In this document: piece by piece, positions 26,454 to 36,278 of the stretch
How the letters are laid out: the number at the start of each line of letters is the position of its first letter
Position numbering within the stretch: position 1 is the stretch's first letter
DNA from: SZUA-35 sp963781035
GTDB lineage: Bacteria > Actinomycetota > Acidimicrobiia > Acidimicrobiales > SZUA-35
Length of the DNA: 64,000 bases
Assembly: GCA_963781035.1 (NCBI GenBank)
Contig: CAWAEN010000015.1
Coordinates: forward strand, 310,001 to 374,000
Direction: 5' to 3'
Made by a program: the position numbers and the translations under genes
Notes under the pieces: model-generated
Told to the model about the DNA's origin: nothing
Databases searched by the model: none
What the model saw: only the letters and a program-made list of their open reading frames with translations

Positions 26454-26752
26454 CAGTTGCTCCAGTCCTGGGCATCTTCGGTGGCTCGGTTCTCGAATGA
26501 GTCGTCGACCAGGCGGAGGGGTGGCTCACTGCCGTCGCCTTCGATCGTTGCCTCTGCCGGGACGTAGGAGATGCGAAGGACGCGGGCCCGATAGGCAACC
26601 ACGCGGTCGATGACCTCTTCGAGCGACTCGCGCACGAGGTACTTACGGCCGTCGACCAGGGTCAGGACCGTGTCTGGGGTCTCTTCAACGCGTTCGATGT
26701 GTTCAGCGTTGACGCCGAAGCGTTCACCATTGAGTCGCCTGACGATGATCAT
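26453..26752 (-). CDS. flbD: FlbD-family flagellar protein
   Basis: This 99-residue protein starts at ATG 26752 with MIIVRRLNGERFGVNAEHIE, then VEETPDTVLTLVDGRKYLVR and the helix SLEEVIDRVVAYRARVL, the hallmark of the small FlbD family found next to motA in Gram-positive-type flagellar clusters. The molecular role is not well defined in general. The C-terminus is extended by about 30 acidic residues compared with the usual 60-70. Confidence 0.88.
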   Translation of the reverse strand: MIIVRRLNGERFGVNAEHIERVEETPDTVLTLVDGRKYLVRESLEEVIDRVVAYRARVLRISYVPAEATIEGDGSEPPLRLVDDSFENRATEDAQDWSN

Positions 26753-26870
26753 CGCTTCCTCCTCGGGCAGCGGTCCCACGTCACGACGGGCCGGACGTGG
26801 GTGCTGCTTTCGAGTCTCGGCTCCCGATCAGACGATCGTGAGGAGCCGACGGGCAGTTCGAGGGCCGAGG

Positions 26871-27771
26871 TCAGCGGAGGAAGTCGAGCAGCGAACGACT
26901 CAGGCTGCGCCCAGCGGCGGACAGCGTTGCCTCGTAGCTGGTCTCGGCTGCCTTCAGCCGGATGATGGCCTCGGCCATGTCGACGTCGCGCACGTCGCTG
27001 ATCTGCGACTTGGTCGCGATCTGACTGTCTTGATTCCGCGCATCGATCTCGTCGAGCCGAGCGGCGAGGCCACCGATGCGACCGGTCTCGGCCTGTACGC
27101 GTTGGGTGGCGACGTCGAGCGCCTCGATGCCCTCTCGGATCCGAGCCACATCGCCGGCCTCGACCGCGTCCGCCAGCTCGTTGATGACCTGGAACGCAGT
27201 GCCGTTGTACGGATCGGTTCCATCGGCGGTCCCGAACACTGCCGGTCCCGACGCCGCAACCGAGAACGTAGTCGGTCGGGGTGACGGCGCGCACGACCTG
27301 CCCGCCGTCGCCCTGGTAGTTGCCAGATGCGTCGTAGGCAATGGCGGTGTCGGCATTTCCGGCGAAGACCGGGCGACCGTTGACCACGGTGTTCGACAGC
27401 GTGATCATCTCCTGGGCGATCGAACGCAGATGGGATGCAATCGCTCCTCGCGCTTCGGGCGAGTTGGTGTCGTTCGCCCCCTGGACACCGAGCGTGCGAG
27501 CTTGCGTCACCGATCCGACGGCGTCACGCAGCGCGGTGTCGGTCGTGTCGAGCCAGAGACGGGCATTGCTCGAGTTGCGCTGCAATTGCGACAGTCGATC
27601 CAGCGAGCGCTGATTGCGGAGATACGACGCAGCATCGCTCGGGGACTCCGACGATCGGGTGAACCGGAGACCGGTCGAGATCTGCTCCTGAGATTCGGCG
27701 AGCCGACCCTGCGCCGACAAGATGACGTCGCGAACGGCGGTGGTGTTGCCGAGAGTGGTGATGCGTTCCAT
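26871..27771 (-). CDS. flgL: flagellar hook-associated protein FlgL (frameshifted)
   Basis: FlgL (HAP3) joins hook-filament junction to flagellin. The N-terminus MERITTLGNTTAVRDVILSA with LAESQEQISTGLRFTRSSES and the C-terminus DVRDVDMAEAIIRLKAAETS with SRSLLDFLR are flagellin-like, as expected. Near 27270, after VVRAVTPTD, the frame shifts by one inserted base and continues TFSVAASGPAVFGTADGTDP. About 300 residues. Confidence 0.87.
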
Positions 27772-27818
27772 GGGACTGTCTCCGGTTTCTGGCGTTCAAG
27801 CGTGGGTGGAGGGGGCGG

Positions 27819-29214
27819 TCAGCGACCGACCAGGCCCGTCCGGTTGATGAGCGTGTCGAGCATCTCGTCGATGGCCGAGATCATCCGTGCGGATGCCTCG
27901 TAGGCCCGTTGGGCCGAAACGAGATCGGCCAGCTCTTCGTCGAGGCTGACACCGACCTCGGACTGCAGCGCCTGGTCGGCACGACCCGAGGCCAGCGCTG
28001 CGGCGTCCGCACTGTTGGTCAGCAGTCGAACCCGATTGCCCAGGTCGGTCAGCATCTGGGCGTGATTGGAGGAGGGACCATTCGGGTCGGTGGCAAGTGC
28101 CGCTATCCCGAGCGCAACCGAGTTGTCGAGGACGCCAGACCCATCGGACGCAGCAAGACGGCGAGGCTGTCCGGCGACGTCGGCAGACAGGGCGAAGGTG
28201 AGAGCGTTGGTGCCGGCCGGATCGAAGAGATTGTTCCCGGTTGATCCGTCGAGCCCTGTGCCGGCCGTGTGCAGCGCGTTCACCGTCGTGGCGATGTCGA
28301 CGGCCACCGCGTCCAGCGCAGCCCGTTGTTGAGGGACCAGCTCGTTGGCCACGGTGAGCACACCGTGGATCGACCCGGACCTCAGCTCTAGATTTCGGCC
28401 ATTGTCGGACTGCAGCGAGAGTCGTTGGTATCCGAACGGGGCCAGAGCGGGATCGGGTGCAGACGCCAGTTCGACGGGGCGCCATTGTCCGTCAGACACG
28501 AGGTTGTGACCGTTCAGACTGAGTCGGACCTGCCCATCGCTCTCGTAGTTCAGTTCGACGTTGACCAATCCGGTCAACTCAGTTGCTAGACGATCGCGTT
28601 GATCGATGAGCCCGTTCGGATCGTCGCCACCGGCGACGCCGGCCACGATGTTGCGATCCAGCTCGGCGATGCCGGAAGCGAGGCCGTTCAACTGCTGCAC
28701 GAGAGCTCCCGCACGCTCGGCTGCGCCTTGGTGAGCGGTGTCGATCGCCGCTCCCTCGAGGTTGAGAGCCGACGCAACGGATTCAGCGTTGCCGAGCACG
28801 ACGTTCCTGAACCGCGAGGTCATTCGGATCGTTGGCGAGATCGTCGAAACTGTTGAACATCTGCTGGAGCCGACCCGCCAGTCCGCTGTCGCCGAACGCG
28901 CCGATGTTCGACTCGACGGCCCTCATCGCTTCGGCCTGGGAATCCAGGCTGGCAGAACGACCGCGTTCCTTCTTGGCGTTCGTGTCGAGGATCTGGTCCC
29001 AACGACGAGACACAGAGGACTCGACGCCGCCGTACTCGCCGGGCGAACCACTGAAGAGTCCGGGCTGGCCCGAGTCGACGGAGCGGAGTTCGGTGACCTG
29101 CCGGTGATAACCAGGCGTTTCCGCGTTCACGATGTTCTGACTGATGATGTCGATTCGCCTGCGGTGGGCATTGAGCCCCGTGACCGCGGCATTCAGAGCC
29201 GAGAAGTCGCTCAT
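27819..29214 (-). CDS. flgK: flagellar hook-associated protein FlgK (frameshifted)
   Basis: FlgK (HAP1) sits between hook and FlgL. The start is ATG 29214: MSDFSALNAAVTGLNAHRRR with SQNIVNAETPGYHRQ, the standard rod/hook signature. The C-terminus has VSLDEELADLVSAQRAYEAS and ARMISAIDEMLDTLINRTG. Near 28812, after NDPNDLA, one inserted base shifts the frame to FRNVVLGNAESVASALNLEG. About 465 residues after correction. Confidence 0.88.
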
Positions 29215-29227
29215 GGTCGCACCGGCC

Positions 29228-29740
29228 TCAGACTCGACTGTCGAACAGGACGGCAGACGCGTTCGATCGGACCGTCTTGCCGGTCCGGTCGTAGCCTCCG
29301 AGAGATGGCGCACGCTCGGTGGACACCAGCTGGTCGATGAGGTCGAGCGTGCTCTCCATCGTCTGGCGGCTCTGCACGAGCAACTGTTGGATGCGGGCGA
29401 CACACGACTCGAACCAGCGCTGGTGTTCGGCGAACATCGACGACCAGGGTTGGTCGGCGGTCCCTGAGAGATCCGAGAGACTCGGAGGGGCAGCGCCGGA
29501 CGGGGCCTCGTCTTCGTGGAGCAGGAGCTCGCGACGAAGATCGAGTTCGTTGATGGTGGCCACAGCATCTTCGAGCAGGTCGGCGATCGACGCGAGTCGC
29601 TTGTCCCGCCCGGAAGAGGCGAACATCAGCTGCGCCTCGAGGAGAAACTCGACGCGTTCGAGCACAGCTCGGTACTGCCACAACATCGACCCCAGGGATC
29701 GCTGCTGGGACTCGGTCAGACGAATGCCGGAACGGATCAT
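29228..29740 (-). CDS. flgN: FlgN-type flagellar export chaperone
   Basis: A 170-residue, largely helical protein starting at ATG 29740 (MIRSGIRLTESQQRSLGSML). Coiled-coil stretches include WQYRAVLERVEFLLEAQLMF, ADLLEDAVATINELDLRREL and VARIQQLLVQSRQTMESTLD. Position just upstream of flgK and flgL is that of FlgN, their export chaperone. The C-terminal 25 residues are low in predicted structure. Confidence 0.75.
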   Translation of the reverse strand: MIRSGIRLTESQQRSLGSMLWQYRAVLERVEFLLEAQLMFASSGRDKRLASIADLLEDAVATINELDLRRELLLHEDEAPSGAAPPSLSDLSGTADQPWSSMFAEHQRWFESCVARIQQLLVQSRQTMESTLDLIDQLVSTERAPSLGGYDRTGKTVRSNASAVLFDSRV

Positions 29741-29804
29741 GCTGGGAGTGTCGTCCGACTGTCGTTGTCTATGAGTCCGACGAACCCGCGCCAGTGGACT
29801 CAGT

Positions 29805-30764
29805 TCAGGCCGAGGCGAGCTTTCTGCTCGAGTCGACCCGTTCCCGCCAGCTCGATGCCGAGCCGAGCGCGTCGTTGAACGTTGCCTGGCGAGAGGTCGG
29901 CGTCCGGCTCGGTTCGACCCCATCGAGGTTCGTGTCGATGCCGGCTTTCAGCATGCCGAGCGCCTCGCTCTTCAGCTGGGACGCTCGGGATTGCGTCACG
30001 CCGAGGAGCTCACCGAGGTCGGTCATGGAGCGACCCTCGAGGAAGTGACCGACGATCACGATCCGATGCCGCTCGGGCAGCAGTCCGATCCCGTCGCGGA
30101 GATAACCCATCAACTCTTGGTGTTCGAGATCGCGCGTGTCGGGGATGTTGGTCGCCGGCAGATCGAGGTCTGACAGATCGGCGTCGCCGCCGTCGGTCCT
30201 CGACCGCACCACCAACGGGTTGATTCGTGCCTTGGCGACATCGGCCCGCAGGTTGTGGACGTGGTCACTGCCTGTACCCATCGCAGCACCCAGTTCGTTG
30301 GCCGACGGTCGGCGACCGAGCTCGGCAGTGAGGCCCGCTTCCATCTCGTGGAGCTGGCGTTCGTTGCGTCGAACCGACCGCGGAGCCCAATCGGCCCGAC
30401 GAAGAAGATCGAGGACGGCGCCTTCGATGCGGCGCCCCGCAAAGGTCGAGAAGCTGAATCCTCGGTCCGCATCGAACCGCTGGGTCGCCTCGATCAGTCC
30501 GACCAGGCCGGCCTGCACCATGTCGTCGCGTTGCACAGCGGCTGGGAAGTTCTCGGTCATGCGAGACACGATGTGATGCACGAGCGCAATGTTCTGCTCG
30601 ACCATTGCCTGTTGTTCCGACGTCAGCGGTTCTACTCCCCCGATGCCGGTCGAGACTGAAGGTCGATCAGCTTTCCCGCTCGAATCAGCGAGCTGCTTGC
30701 GGTTGTTGCTAGCTGAAGCTTGCTGCTTCGCCGTGCTTTTGTGTGCATCAGGCTGGTTCGACAT
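29805..30764 (-). CDS. fliA: flagellar sigma factor (FliA/sigma-28 type)
   Basis: The 320-residue protein starts at ATG 30764 with a Gln/Ser/Lys-rich tail of about 40 residues. Region 2 is clear (NIALVHHIVSRMTENFPAAV, QRDDMVQAGLVGLIEATQRF, FSFSTFAGRRIEGAVLDLLR), then region 3 (LTAELGRRPSANELGAAMG) and region 4 with the helix-turn-helix near MTDLGELLGVTQSRASQLKS. The RIEGAVLDLLRRADWAPRSV stretch is typical of FliA/WhiG sigmas. It begins the leftward flagellar arm, divergent from fliM. No FlgM anti-sigma gene is visible in the window. Confidence 0.9.
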   Translation of the reverse strand: MSNQPDAHKSTAKQQASASNNRKQLADSSGKADRPSVSTGIGGVEPLTSEQQAMVEQNIALVHHIVSRMTENFPAAVQRDDMVQAGLVGLIEATQRFDADRGFSFSTFAGRRIEGAVLDLLRRADWAPRSVRRNERQLHEMEAGLTAELGRRPSANELGAAMGTGSDHVHNLRADVAKARINPLVVRSRTDGGDADLSDLDLPATNIPDTRDLEHQELMGYLRDGIGLLPERHRIVIVGHFLEGRSMTDLGELLGVTQSRASQLKSEALGMLKAGIDTNLDGVEPSRTPTSRQATFNDALGSASSWRERVDSSRKLASA

Positions 30765-30893
30765 GCCCCTCCATCGGATGGACATGCAGCGACGTGAGCC
30801 TCGAAGCAGGAAATTTCCGGACGGGGCCGAACGACTCACGAAAAGTCGACGGAGTCCTCATACCGATTCGCTACGGGGCCGAAGCTCCGCAAC
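30765..30893. promoter_or_regulatory. divergent fliA/fliM promoter region
   Basis: This 129-bp gap drives both flagellar arms. A plus-strand AAAAGTCG followed 13 bases later by ACCGATTC (near 30840-30870) loosely resembles a sigma-28 promoter for fliM, which would make the export-gate arm FliA-dependent. The match is partial and I give it little weight. A GGGGCCGAA word occurs twice (near 30823 and 30875). Confidence 0.3.
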
Positions 30894-31841
30894 GTGATCA
30901 CGCCCAATCCGGAATCCCCGACACCGGCCTCGCCCGGCACCGCCGCCGGTGCTGCCACGCCGTACTCGTTCGGAGAGTCTGCACATCTGACCGCAGAGAA
31001 GGCCGCCCTCTACAAGGAGGCTGCCACCCAGATCGCCTCCGACCTGGCCAAGTCACTGGCCGATTCGCTCGTCGGGTTCACGGTGGAGGCCGGCGCACTC
31101 ATCGAAGTAGACGCCGGACACGAGGTCGTGGACGACCCATCTGCCTACGACTCGGCATCGGTTCGATTCGACCACCACATCTGCGCCAGCGTCGTCACCG
31201 AACTTCCTCTGGCGCTGATGCTCGTGACCGGCATGCTCGGCGGCGCAAGCTTTCCCCCGGGCGACGCCAGACCACTGACACCGATCGAACGGCGTGTCCT
31301 CGATCTTCTCGGACAGCAATGCATCGACGTCGCAAGAGACACGTTGCTGATCGATGAAGCGCTCGTCCTCGACCGGAGTCGGGACGGCGCGTTCGCCGCC
31401 GCCGACAGCAAGGAGACAGGTGCCAGAATCGGTTTCAGCTTCGGCATCGACGGCCCGCATGGCTCCGGACGTCTCATCCTCGTCTTCGACCTCGTGACGA
31501 TTCAGAGGTTCTCCGACGTCATCGACGTTCGACTGTCCGGGCGGCGAATCGTTCCCAAGGTCGTCGCCAATCCGCACACCGCAGCTGCGCTGCAGCCGGT
31601 CCCGCTGTCCTTCTGCGTCGGCATGGGCCAGGTGGGCCTCTCCGCCCGCGAGGTCGTCGAACTCGAAGTCGGCGACGTCATCCGGACTCGGCTACCAGTC
31701 GACTCCGACCTGATGGCCTCCGTCGGCGACGTCGTCCTCTTCGGCGTCCGGTTGGGCCAGACCGGCAAACATCTGACCGCAGAAATCACCTCCAACCTGA
31801 GCCCGAACGGGGCTCTCGCTCACGCAAGGACCGTCGCCTGA
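30894..31841 (+). CDS. fliM: flagellar motor switch protein FliM
   Basis: FliM links FliG to FliN in the C ring. The middle FliM domain is recognisable (HHICASVVTELPLALMLVTG, LTPIERRVLDLLGQQCIDVA, and IGFSFGIDGPHGSGRLILVF), and the C-terminal SPOA domain has VGLSAREVVELEVGDVIRTR and LFGVRLGQTGKHLTAEIT. The N-terminus (from GTG 30894) is Pro/Thr/Ala-rich and lacks the LSQxEIDALL motif that binds CheY-P in known FliM proteins. It overlaps fliN by four bases. Confidence 0.85.
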   Translation: MITPNPESPTPASPGTAAGAATPYSFGESAHLTAEKAALYKEAATQIASDLAKSLADSLVGFTVEAGALIEVDAGHEVVDDPSAYDSASVRFDHHICASVVTELPLALMLVTGMLGGASFPPGDARPLTPIERRVLDLLGQQCIDVARDTLLIDEALVLDRSRDGAFAAADSKETGARIGFSFGIDGPHGSGRLILVFDLVTIQRFSDVIDVRLSGRRIVPKVVANPHTAAALQPVPLSFCVGMGQVGLSAREVVELEVGDVIRTRLPVDSDLMASVGDVVLFGVRLGQTGKHLTAEITSNLSPNGALAHARTVA

Positions 31842-32617
31842 TGAACTCCACCCAGGATCTCGCAGCCACGACCGACACGCTCGGCGTCTCGTTCCAAGCC
31901 GCAGGACTCACGCTCGAGCCCGCGGATGGCCTCGCCGATCTCGCCGGCAGTCTCTCCAAGATCTCCTTCACCGAGGGCGACGCCGATGGTGCCACTCCCG
32001 CCACGCTGGCGGTCGTCACCGAGGCCGGCCTCGATGTGTTCGATGCGGCCGTGGCCGCCATCCAGAAATCGATGCCGGGCCTCACCACTGGCGAGCCGAC
32101 GGCGCTCACCTCGGTCGCAGAACTCGACGTGAACCGATCCGGCATCGTCGTCCACCGCACGATCCTCAGCGACGGCGCAATCGTCGGTCTTGTGATTCTC
32201 GAACAGGATCGACGCACCGCCGAGCCGATCGCCGACGGGTCAACCGAGCCGGGCGCTACAGCGGAACAGGGCACGTCGTTCGAGGATCCGGGCGCAGCCT
32301 TCATGCCCGGTCCAGCCGCAGCCGCTCCCATGGGTGGACCCAACGTCGTCACCGGCCATCCAACCGGTGCCGGAGGCAACCTCACGATGCTCAGTGACGT
32401 CATGTTGAACGTGACCGTCGACCTCGGCCGCCAGTCCCTCTCCCTTTCGCAGGTGCTCGCGCTGTCGGTTGGATCGGTTGTCGAGCTCGACCGCGCCGCC
32501 GGCGCACCCGTCGATGTCAGGGTCAACGGAATCCTGTTCGGTCGCGGCGAGGTCGTCGTCGTCGACGACGAGTACGCCGTCCGCATCGTCGAGATCATCG
32601 AGACACCGGGGCGCTGA
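31841..32617 (+). CDS. fliN: flagellar motor switch protein FliN, long form
   Basis: The last 80 residues form a FliN/SPOA domain (DVMLNVTVDLGRQSLSLSQV, LALSVGSVVELDRAAGAPVD, GEVVVVDDEYAVRIVEIIET). The first 170 residues are an added domain not found in short FliN; it resembles FliY in layout, but I cannot see a CheC-type phosphatase motif. An Ala/Pro/Gly-rich linker joins the two. The ATG overlaps the fliM stop. Confidence 0.87.
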   Translation: MNSTQDLAATTDTLGVSFQAAGLTLEPADGLADLAGSLSKISFTEGDADGATPATLAVVTEAGLDVFDAAVAAIQKSMPGLTTGEPTALTSVAELDVNRSGIVVHRTILSDGAIVGLVILEQDRRTAEPIADGSTEPGATAEQGTSFEDPGAAFMPGPAAAAPMGGPNVVTGHPTGAGGNLTMLSDVMLNVTVDLGRQSLSLSQVLALSVGSVVELDRAAGAPVDVRVNGILFGRGEVVVVDDEYAVRIVEIIETPGR

Positions 32618-32621
32618 CCTC

Positions 32622-33123
32622 ATGATCACGCTCCTTCGCGTCGCCGCATCGTTCGCCATCGTCGGTGTTCTCCTGTGGCTCTTCATGCGCGCCGGTAGCG
32701 GGAGATTGGGCGCGCTCATCTCGGGGACGAGCAACGGACGGACCAATGATCCGCTGGCCGTGCTCGAACGTCGACAACTCACCAAGAACGCAGGCATCGC
32801 ACTCGTACGAGCCGGCGAACGCACGCTGCTCGTCGGAGTCACCGACGGCGGCGTCCAGCTGCTCGCCGAGGGGGACGACCTCCTGACCGATGGAGCCGAC
32901 TGCCCAGCTAGCGGCCGAAGGCCCGCTCGCCAGTCGAGTCGCCGTCGTCCGCGAGAACGACGTCGTCTCCGACCGTGCGCTCTCCCCGATCCCCTCGACT
33001 CCCCAACTCAGTACCACCAACCTCCCGAACGCACGGACGCGTCTCGGACGGGCTCGCCAGCCCCGCTCGCCACGGATGAGTTTCGTCGCCGCTCTTCGGG
33101 AGATGACCGTTCGCCGGTCGTGA
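32622..33123 (+). CDS. fliO: flagellar export protein FliO (frameshifted)
   Basis: FliO helps assemble the FliP ring. It has an N-terminal membrane helix (LLRVAASFAIVGVLLWLFMR) and the FliO core DPLAVLERRQLTKNAGIALV with RTLLVGVTDGGVQLLAEGDD. After LLTD (near 32891) one inserted base changes frame; the continuation EPTAQLAAEGPLASRVAVVR runs to TAG 33121-33123, ending MSFVAALREMTVRRS as in FliO tails. It is placed between fliN and fliP as usual. Confidence 0.8.
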
Positions 33124-33144
33124 CCGGAGGGCCGTGAGGCCTCC

Positions 33145-34033
33145 ATGACAACTCGCCGATCCATCTGGACTCGGATCTGCCTGGTCGCACTCGGTGCGAC
33201 CATCGCAGTCTTCACATTTCACTCACCCGCCGGCGCACAGGACGATTCGCCGCGCCCGACGCCGTCGATCCCCGACACCACTTTCACGATCCCCGGGCTC
33301 CCCGAGAGCGACCAAGGCGACGGAGCGGCCACACCTGCGGAGCCCACCGGCCGGGACGGTCCGCTCGATGGCGACATCACCATCGACATCGGGCAGGGAG
33401 AGGACAACCCCAGCCAGTCGCTTCTGTTGATCGTCGGTCTGTCGCTGTTGTCGTTGGCACCGTCGATCGTCATCATGCTGACGAGCTTCACCCGAATCGC
33501 CATCGTGCTCTCGCTGACGAGAAACGCGCTCGGTCTCCAGGGTGTTCCTCCGAATCAGGTGATCGTCGGGCTGGCACTGTTCCTGTCGCTCTTCGTGATG
33601 GGTCCGACCCTCGAGGCCATGAACGAAGACGCGCTCCAGCCGTACCTCGACGGCAGGATCGAGCAGGGCGAGGCCTACACCCGGGCCACGGGGCCGATGC
33701 GGCTGTTCATGCTGGACAACACCCGAACTGCCGAGCTCGATCTGATGATGGATGCCACGCCGGGAGGTCGCCCGGACGACGATCGAGGAGGTCGGGATGA
33801 CGACCATCATCCCCGCCTTCGTCCTGTCCGAGCTGAAGACGGCATTCCTCATGGGATTCGTCATCTTCATCCCGTTCCTGATCATCGACCTGGTCGTCGC
33901 CAGCGTCTTGATGTCGCTCGGCATGATGATGCTGCCACCGGTCTTCGTGTCGCTCCCGTTCAAGCTGCTCCTGTTCGTCCTCGTGGGCGGCTGGTCGCTC
34001 ATCGTCGAAACCCTGCTCGCCAGTTACCTGTGA
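33145..34033 (+). CDS. fliP: flagellar export gate protein FliP (frameshifted)
   Basis: FliP is a core pore subunit. A signal-like N-terminus (to AGAQDD) precedes a Pro-rich stretch and the membrane core LLIVGLSLLSLAPSIVIMLT, FTRIAIVLSLTRNALGLQGV and PPNQVIVGLALFLSLFVMGP. Near 33745-33770 the frame shifts by one base; the C-terminus resumes as TTIEEVGMTTIIPAFVLSEL, KTAFLMGFVIFIPFLIIDLV, VASVLMSLGMMMLPP. About 295 residues after joining. Confidence 0.9.
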
Positions 34034-34061
34034 TTGGCGCGCCCGTACACCGAGGTTGGAA

Positions 34062-34331
34062 ATGTCCGAATCCCAAGTCATGAAGATCATCACCGACGCC
34101 ATGTGGGTTGCGGTGCGTATCGGCTCACCGATCCTGCTCACCGCGATCGTGGTCGGCGTGGTGATCGGTCTGTTGCAGTCGGTCACGCAGATCCAAGAGC
34201 CAACGCTCTCGTTCGTCCCGAAGTTCGCAGCGATCGGTCTCGTGATCATCATCAGCGGCCCCTGGATGCTGCAGGAGATCGTCAGCTACACGCGGGCGTT
34301 GTTCCTGAGCTTGCCGAGCCTGGTCTCGTGA
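34062..34331 (+). CDS. fliQ: flagellar export gate protein FliQ
   Basis: This 89-residue protein has two membrane helices: MWVAVRIGSPILLTAIVVGV with VIGLLQSVTQIQEPTLSFVP, then FAAIGLVIIISGPWMLQEIV. The start is ATG 34062 (MSESQVMKI); a TTG two codons earlier is possible. It lies between fliP and fliR in the standard order. Confidence 0.95.
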   Translation: MSESQVMKIITDAMWVAVRIGSPILLTAIVVGVVIGLLQSVTQIQEPTLSFVPKFAAIGLVIIISGPWMLQEIVSYTRALFLSLPSLVS

Positions 34332-34386
34332 TCGACGTGACCATCACCGTCTTGCGCGGTTGCGACGAGATGAACGTGGCGTCTGC

Positions 34387-35154
34387 ATGAACGTGTCGGT
34401 CTCGGCCGAAGCGCTGGTGACGATGCTTCTGGTGTCGACCCGCATGGCGGCAACCCTCACCGTCGCGCCTCCGTTCAACGGCGGCATGGTGCCGGTGCGG
34501 ATCCGCGCCGGTCTGTCGGTGTCGATCGGGATCCTTCTCGCCGCCAACCCGGCGACCGACATGCCGGCTCCCCCGCTCGAGATCCCCGCCCTGACGATGG
34601 CCATTCTCGCCCAGGTCGTGGTCGGGTTGACCTTCGGGTTCTTCATCCAGCTGCTGATGTCGACGTTCCAGGTGGCCGGCTCGATCATCGATCTCAGCGC
34701 CGGTCTGTCGGCCGGATCGTTGTACGACCCGATCACCCAGTCACAGAGCGCCGTCATCGGGCGGATGTACCAGCTCGTCAGCCTGGCGTTGCTGGTCGCG
34801 CTCGACGGCCACCTCCTGATCGTGCAAGGCGTGATCCGCAGCTACGCCGTGAACCCGACAGGAGCGCTTCGCACCGAAGCCCTCGGTCCGGCGCTCGTCG
34901 ACGGTACTGCCCAGCTGCTCATCGCGGCGCTCGAGGTCGGCTTCCCGATCCTTGCTGCGCTGATGCTGACCGAGGTCGCTCTCGCCATCGCCAGTCGGGC
35001 TGCCCCGAAGATGAACATCATGGCGGTCGGCTTCGGTGTGAAGTCGATGGTCCTCTTCTTGACGCTGGGCCTCGGTCTCCCACTGCTCGCCAACGCCACT
35101 TCGAACCTGCTCGAATCCGGACTGCGCTCGGGCTCGGTCCTGATCGGGGGCTGA
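34387..35154 (+). CDS. fliR: flagellar export gate protein FliR
   Basis: This 255-residue membrane protein starts at ATG 34387 (MNVSVSAEALVTMLLVSTRM). Conserved parts are TLTVAPPFNGGMVPVRIRAG, VGLTFGFFIQLLMSTFQVAG with DLSAGLSAGSLYDPITQSQS, and LPILAALMLTEVALAIASRA-like helices near the end. It completes the FliPQR gate. The stop is immediately followed by flhB (ATG two bases later). Confidence 0.93.
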   Translation: MNVSVSAEALVTMLLVSTRMAATLTVAPPFNGGMVPVRIRAGLSVSIGILLAANPATDMPAPPLEIPALTMAILAQVVVGLTFGFFIQLLMSTFQVAGSIIDLSAGLSAGSLYDPITQSQSAVIGRMYQLVSLALLVALDGHLLIVQGVIRSYAVNPTGALRTEALGPALVDGTAQLLIAALEVGFPILAALMLTEVALAIASRAAPKMNIMAVGFGVKSMVLFLTLGLGLPLLANATSNLLESGLRSGSVLIGG

Positions 35155-35155
35155 C

Positions 35156-36277
35156 ATGGCAAATGACGAGGGCGGCCAGAAAACAGAAAAGCCGACACCA
35201 CGGAAGCTGCGCGAAGCGCGCAAGAAGGGGCAGATCCCCCGTTCGGTCGATCTCGTTCAATGGTTGACGCTGCTGGCAGCGACCTTCCTCCTCCCGACGA
35301 CGCTCGAACGTCTGATCAGGCGGACCGGGACGGACTTCCAGGCCGCCATCAAGGCCGCTGCCACCGGAGAGATGGGGCCGACGCTGGCACACGTTGCCAG
35401 CTCCGCCGCGAACGCCGCCCTGGGCCTCGCCCCGCTCTTCGGGTTCGTGGTCGTGAGTGCGATCGTCGGTATGGCGGCGCAGGGCGGTGTCGTGTTGACC
35501 GGCGACCCGCTGAAACCGAAATGGGATCGGATCTCGCCGAAGGCCGGCTTCAAGCGGGTGTTCGGTGTGGCGAGCTTGGTCGAAACCGGCAAGGCCGTCG
35601 CGAGGCTGTCGGTACTGGCCGTCCTGGTGGCCACGACGCTGTTCGCTGCCGGGCGCGATCACCTGCTGGCAAGCACGTTGTCGCTCGGAGCGTCGACGGG
35701 CTTGTTGCTCGAGCAGGTCGTGCTTCTGCTGCGGGTCGCGGCCCTGATCGGATCAGTGATCGGTCTCGGCGACTACGCCTTCCAACGGTGGCAGTCGACG
35801 AAGAAGCTGAAGATGTCGAAGCAGGAGATCAAGCAGGAAGCCAAGAGCTCCGAAGGCGATCCGATGATCCGTAGCCGGCGACGCCAGGCGCACGCGAAGA
35901 TCACTCGGAACCAAATGCTGTCCGCTGTCAACGGGGCGGCAGTCGTGGTCGTGAACCCGTCCCACTTCTCGGTCGCGCTGGCCTACCGAGACGACGGCGA
36001 GGCTCCGGTGGTGGTGGCGAAGGGGACAGACGAGCTCGCCTTCCGCATACGCGATCGGGCACGAACGAACGAGATCCCCATCGTCGAGTCTCCTCCGCTC
36101 GCCCGAGCACTGTTCGCCTCGGTGGAGGTGAACCAGCCGATCCCCGCCTCGTTCTTCGAGGCGGTGGCGATCGTGTTGGCGTTCGTGATGCGCCCGAGAG
36201 CGAACAAGGCATCGGCAGCCACTCGGCGAGTGTCGATCCCCAATTCCAAACTCCCCCCGAGCCCCGCCCTGGTCTGA
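35156..36277 (+). CDS. flhB: flagellar export switch protein FlhB
   Basis: This 373-residue protein has four membrane helices after the charged opening EKPTPRKLREARKKGQIPRS, a linker KLKMSKQEIKQEAKSSEGDP and the cytoplasmic autocleavage domain. The cleavage motif reads NPSH (in VVVNPSHFSVALAYRDDG) instead of the common NPTH; the Asn-Pro scissile bond is kept. It controls the switch from hook to filament export together with FliK. Followed by a 143-bp palindromic element. Confidence 0.95.
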   Translation: MANDEGGQKTEKPTPRKLREARKKGQIPRSVDLVQWLTLLAATFLLPTTLERLIRRTGTDFQAAIKAAATGEMGPTLAHVASSAANAALGLAPLFGFVVVSAIVGMAAQGGVVLTGDPLKPKWDRISPKAGFKRVFGVASLVETGKAVARLSVLAVLVATTLFAAGRDHLLASTLSLGASTGLLLEQVVLLLRVAALIGSVIGLGDYAFQRWQSTKKLKMSKQEIKQEAKSSEGDPMIRSRRRQAHAKITRNQMLSAVNGAAVVVVNPSHFSVALAYRDDGEAPVVVAKGTDELAFRIRDRARTNEIPIVESPPLARALFASVEVNQPIPASFFEAVAIVLAFVMRPRANKASAATRRVSIPNSKLPPSPALV

Positions 36278-36278
36278 T

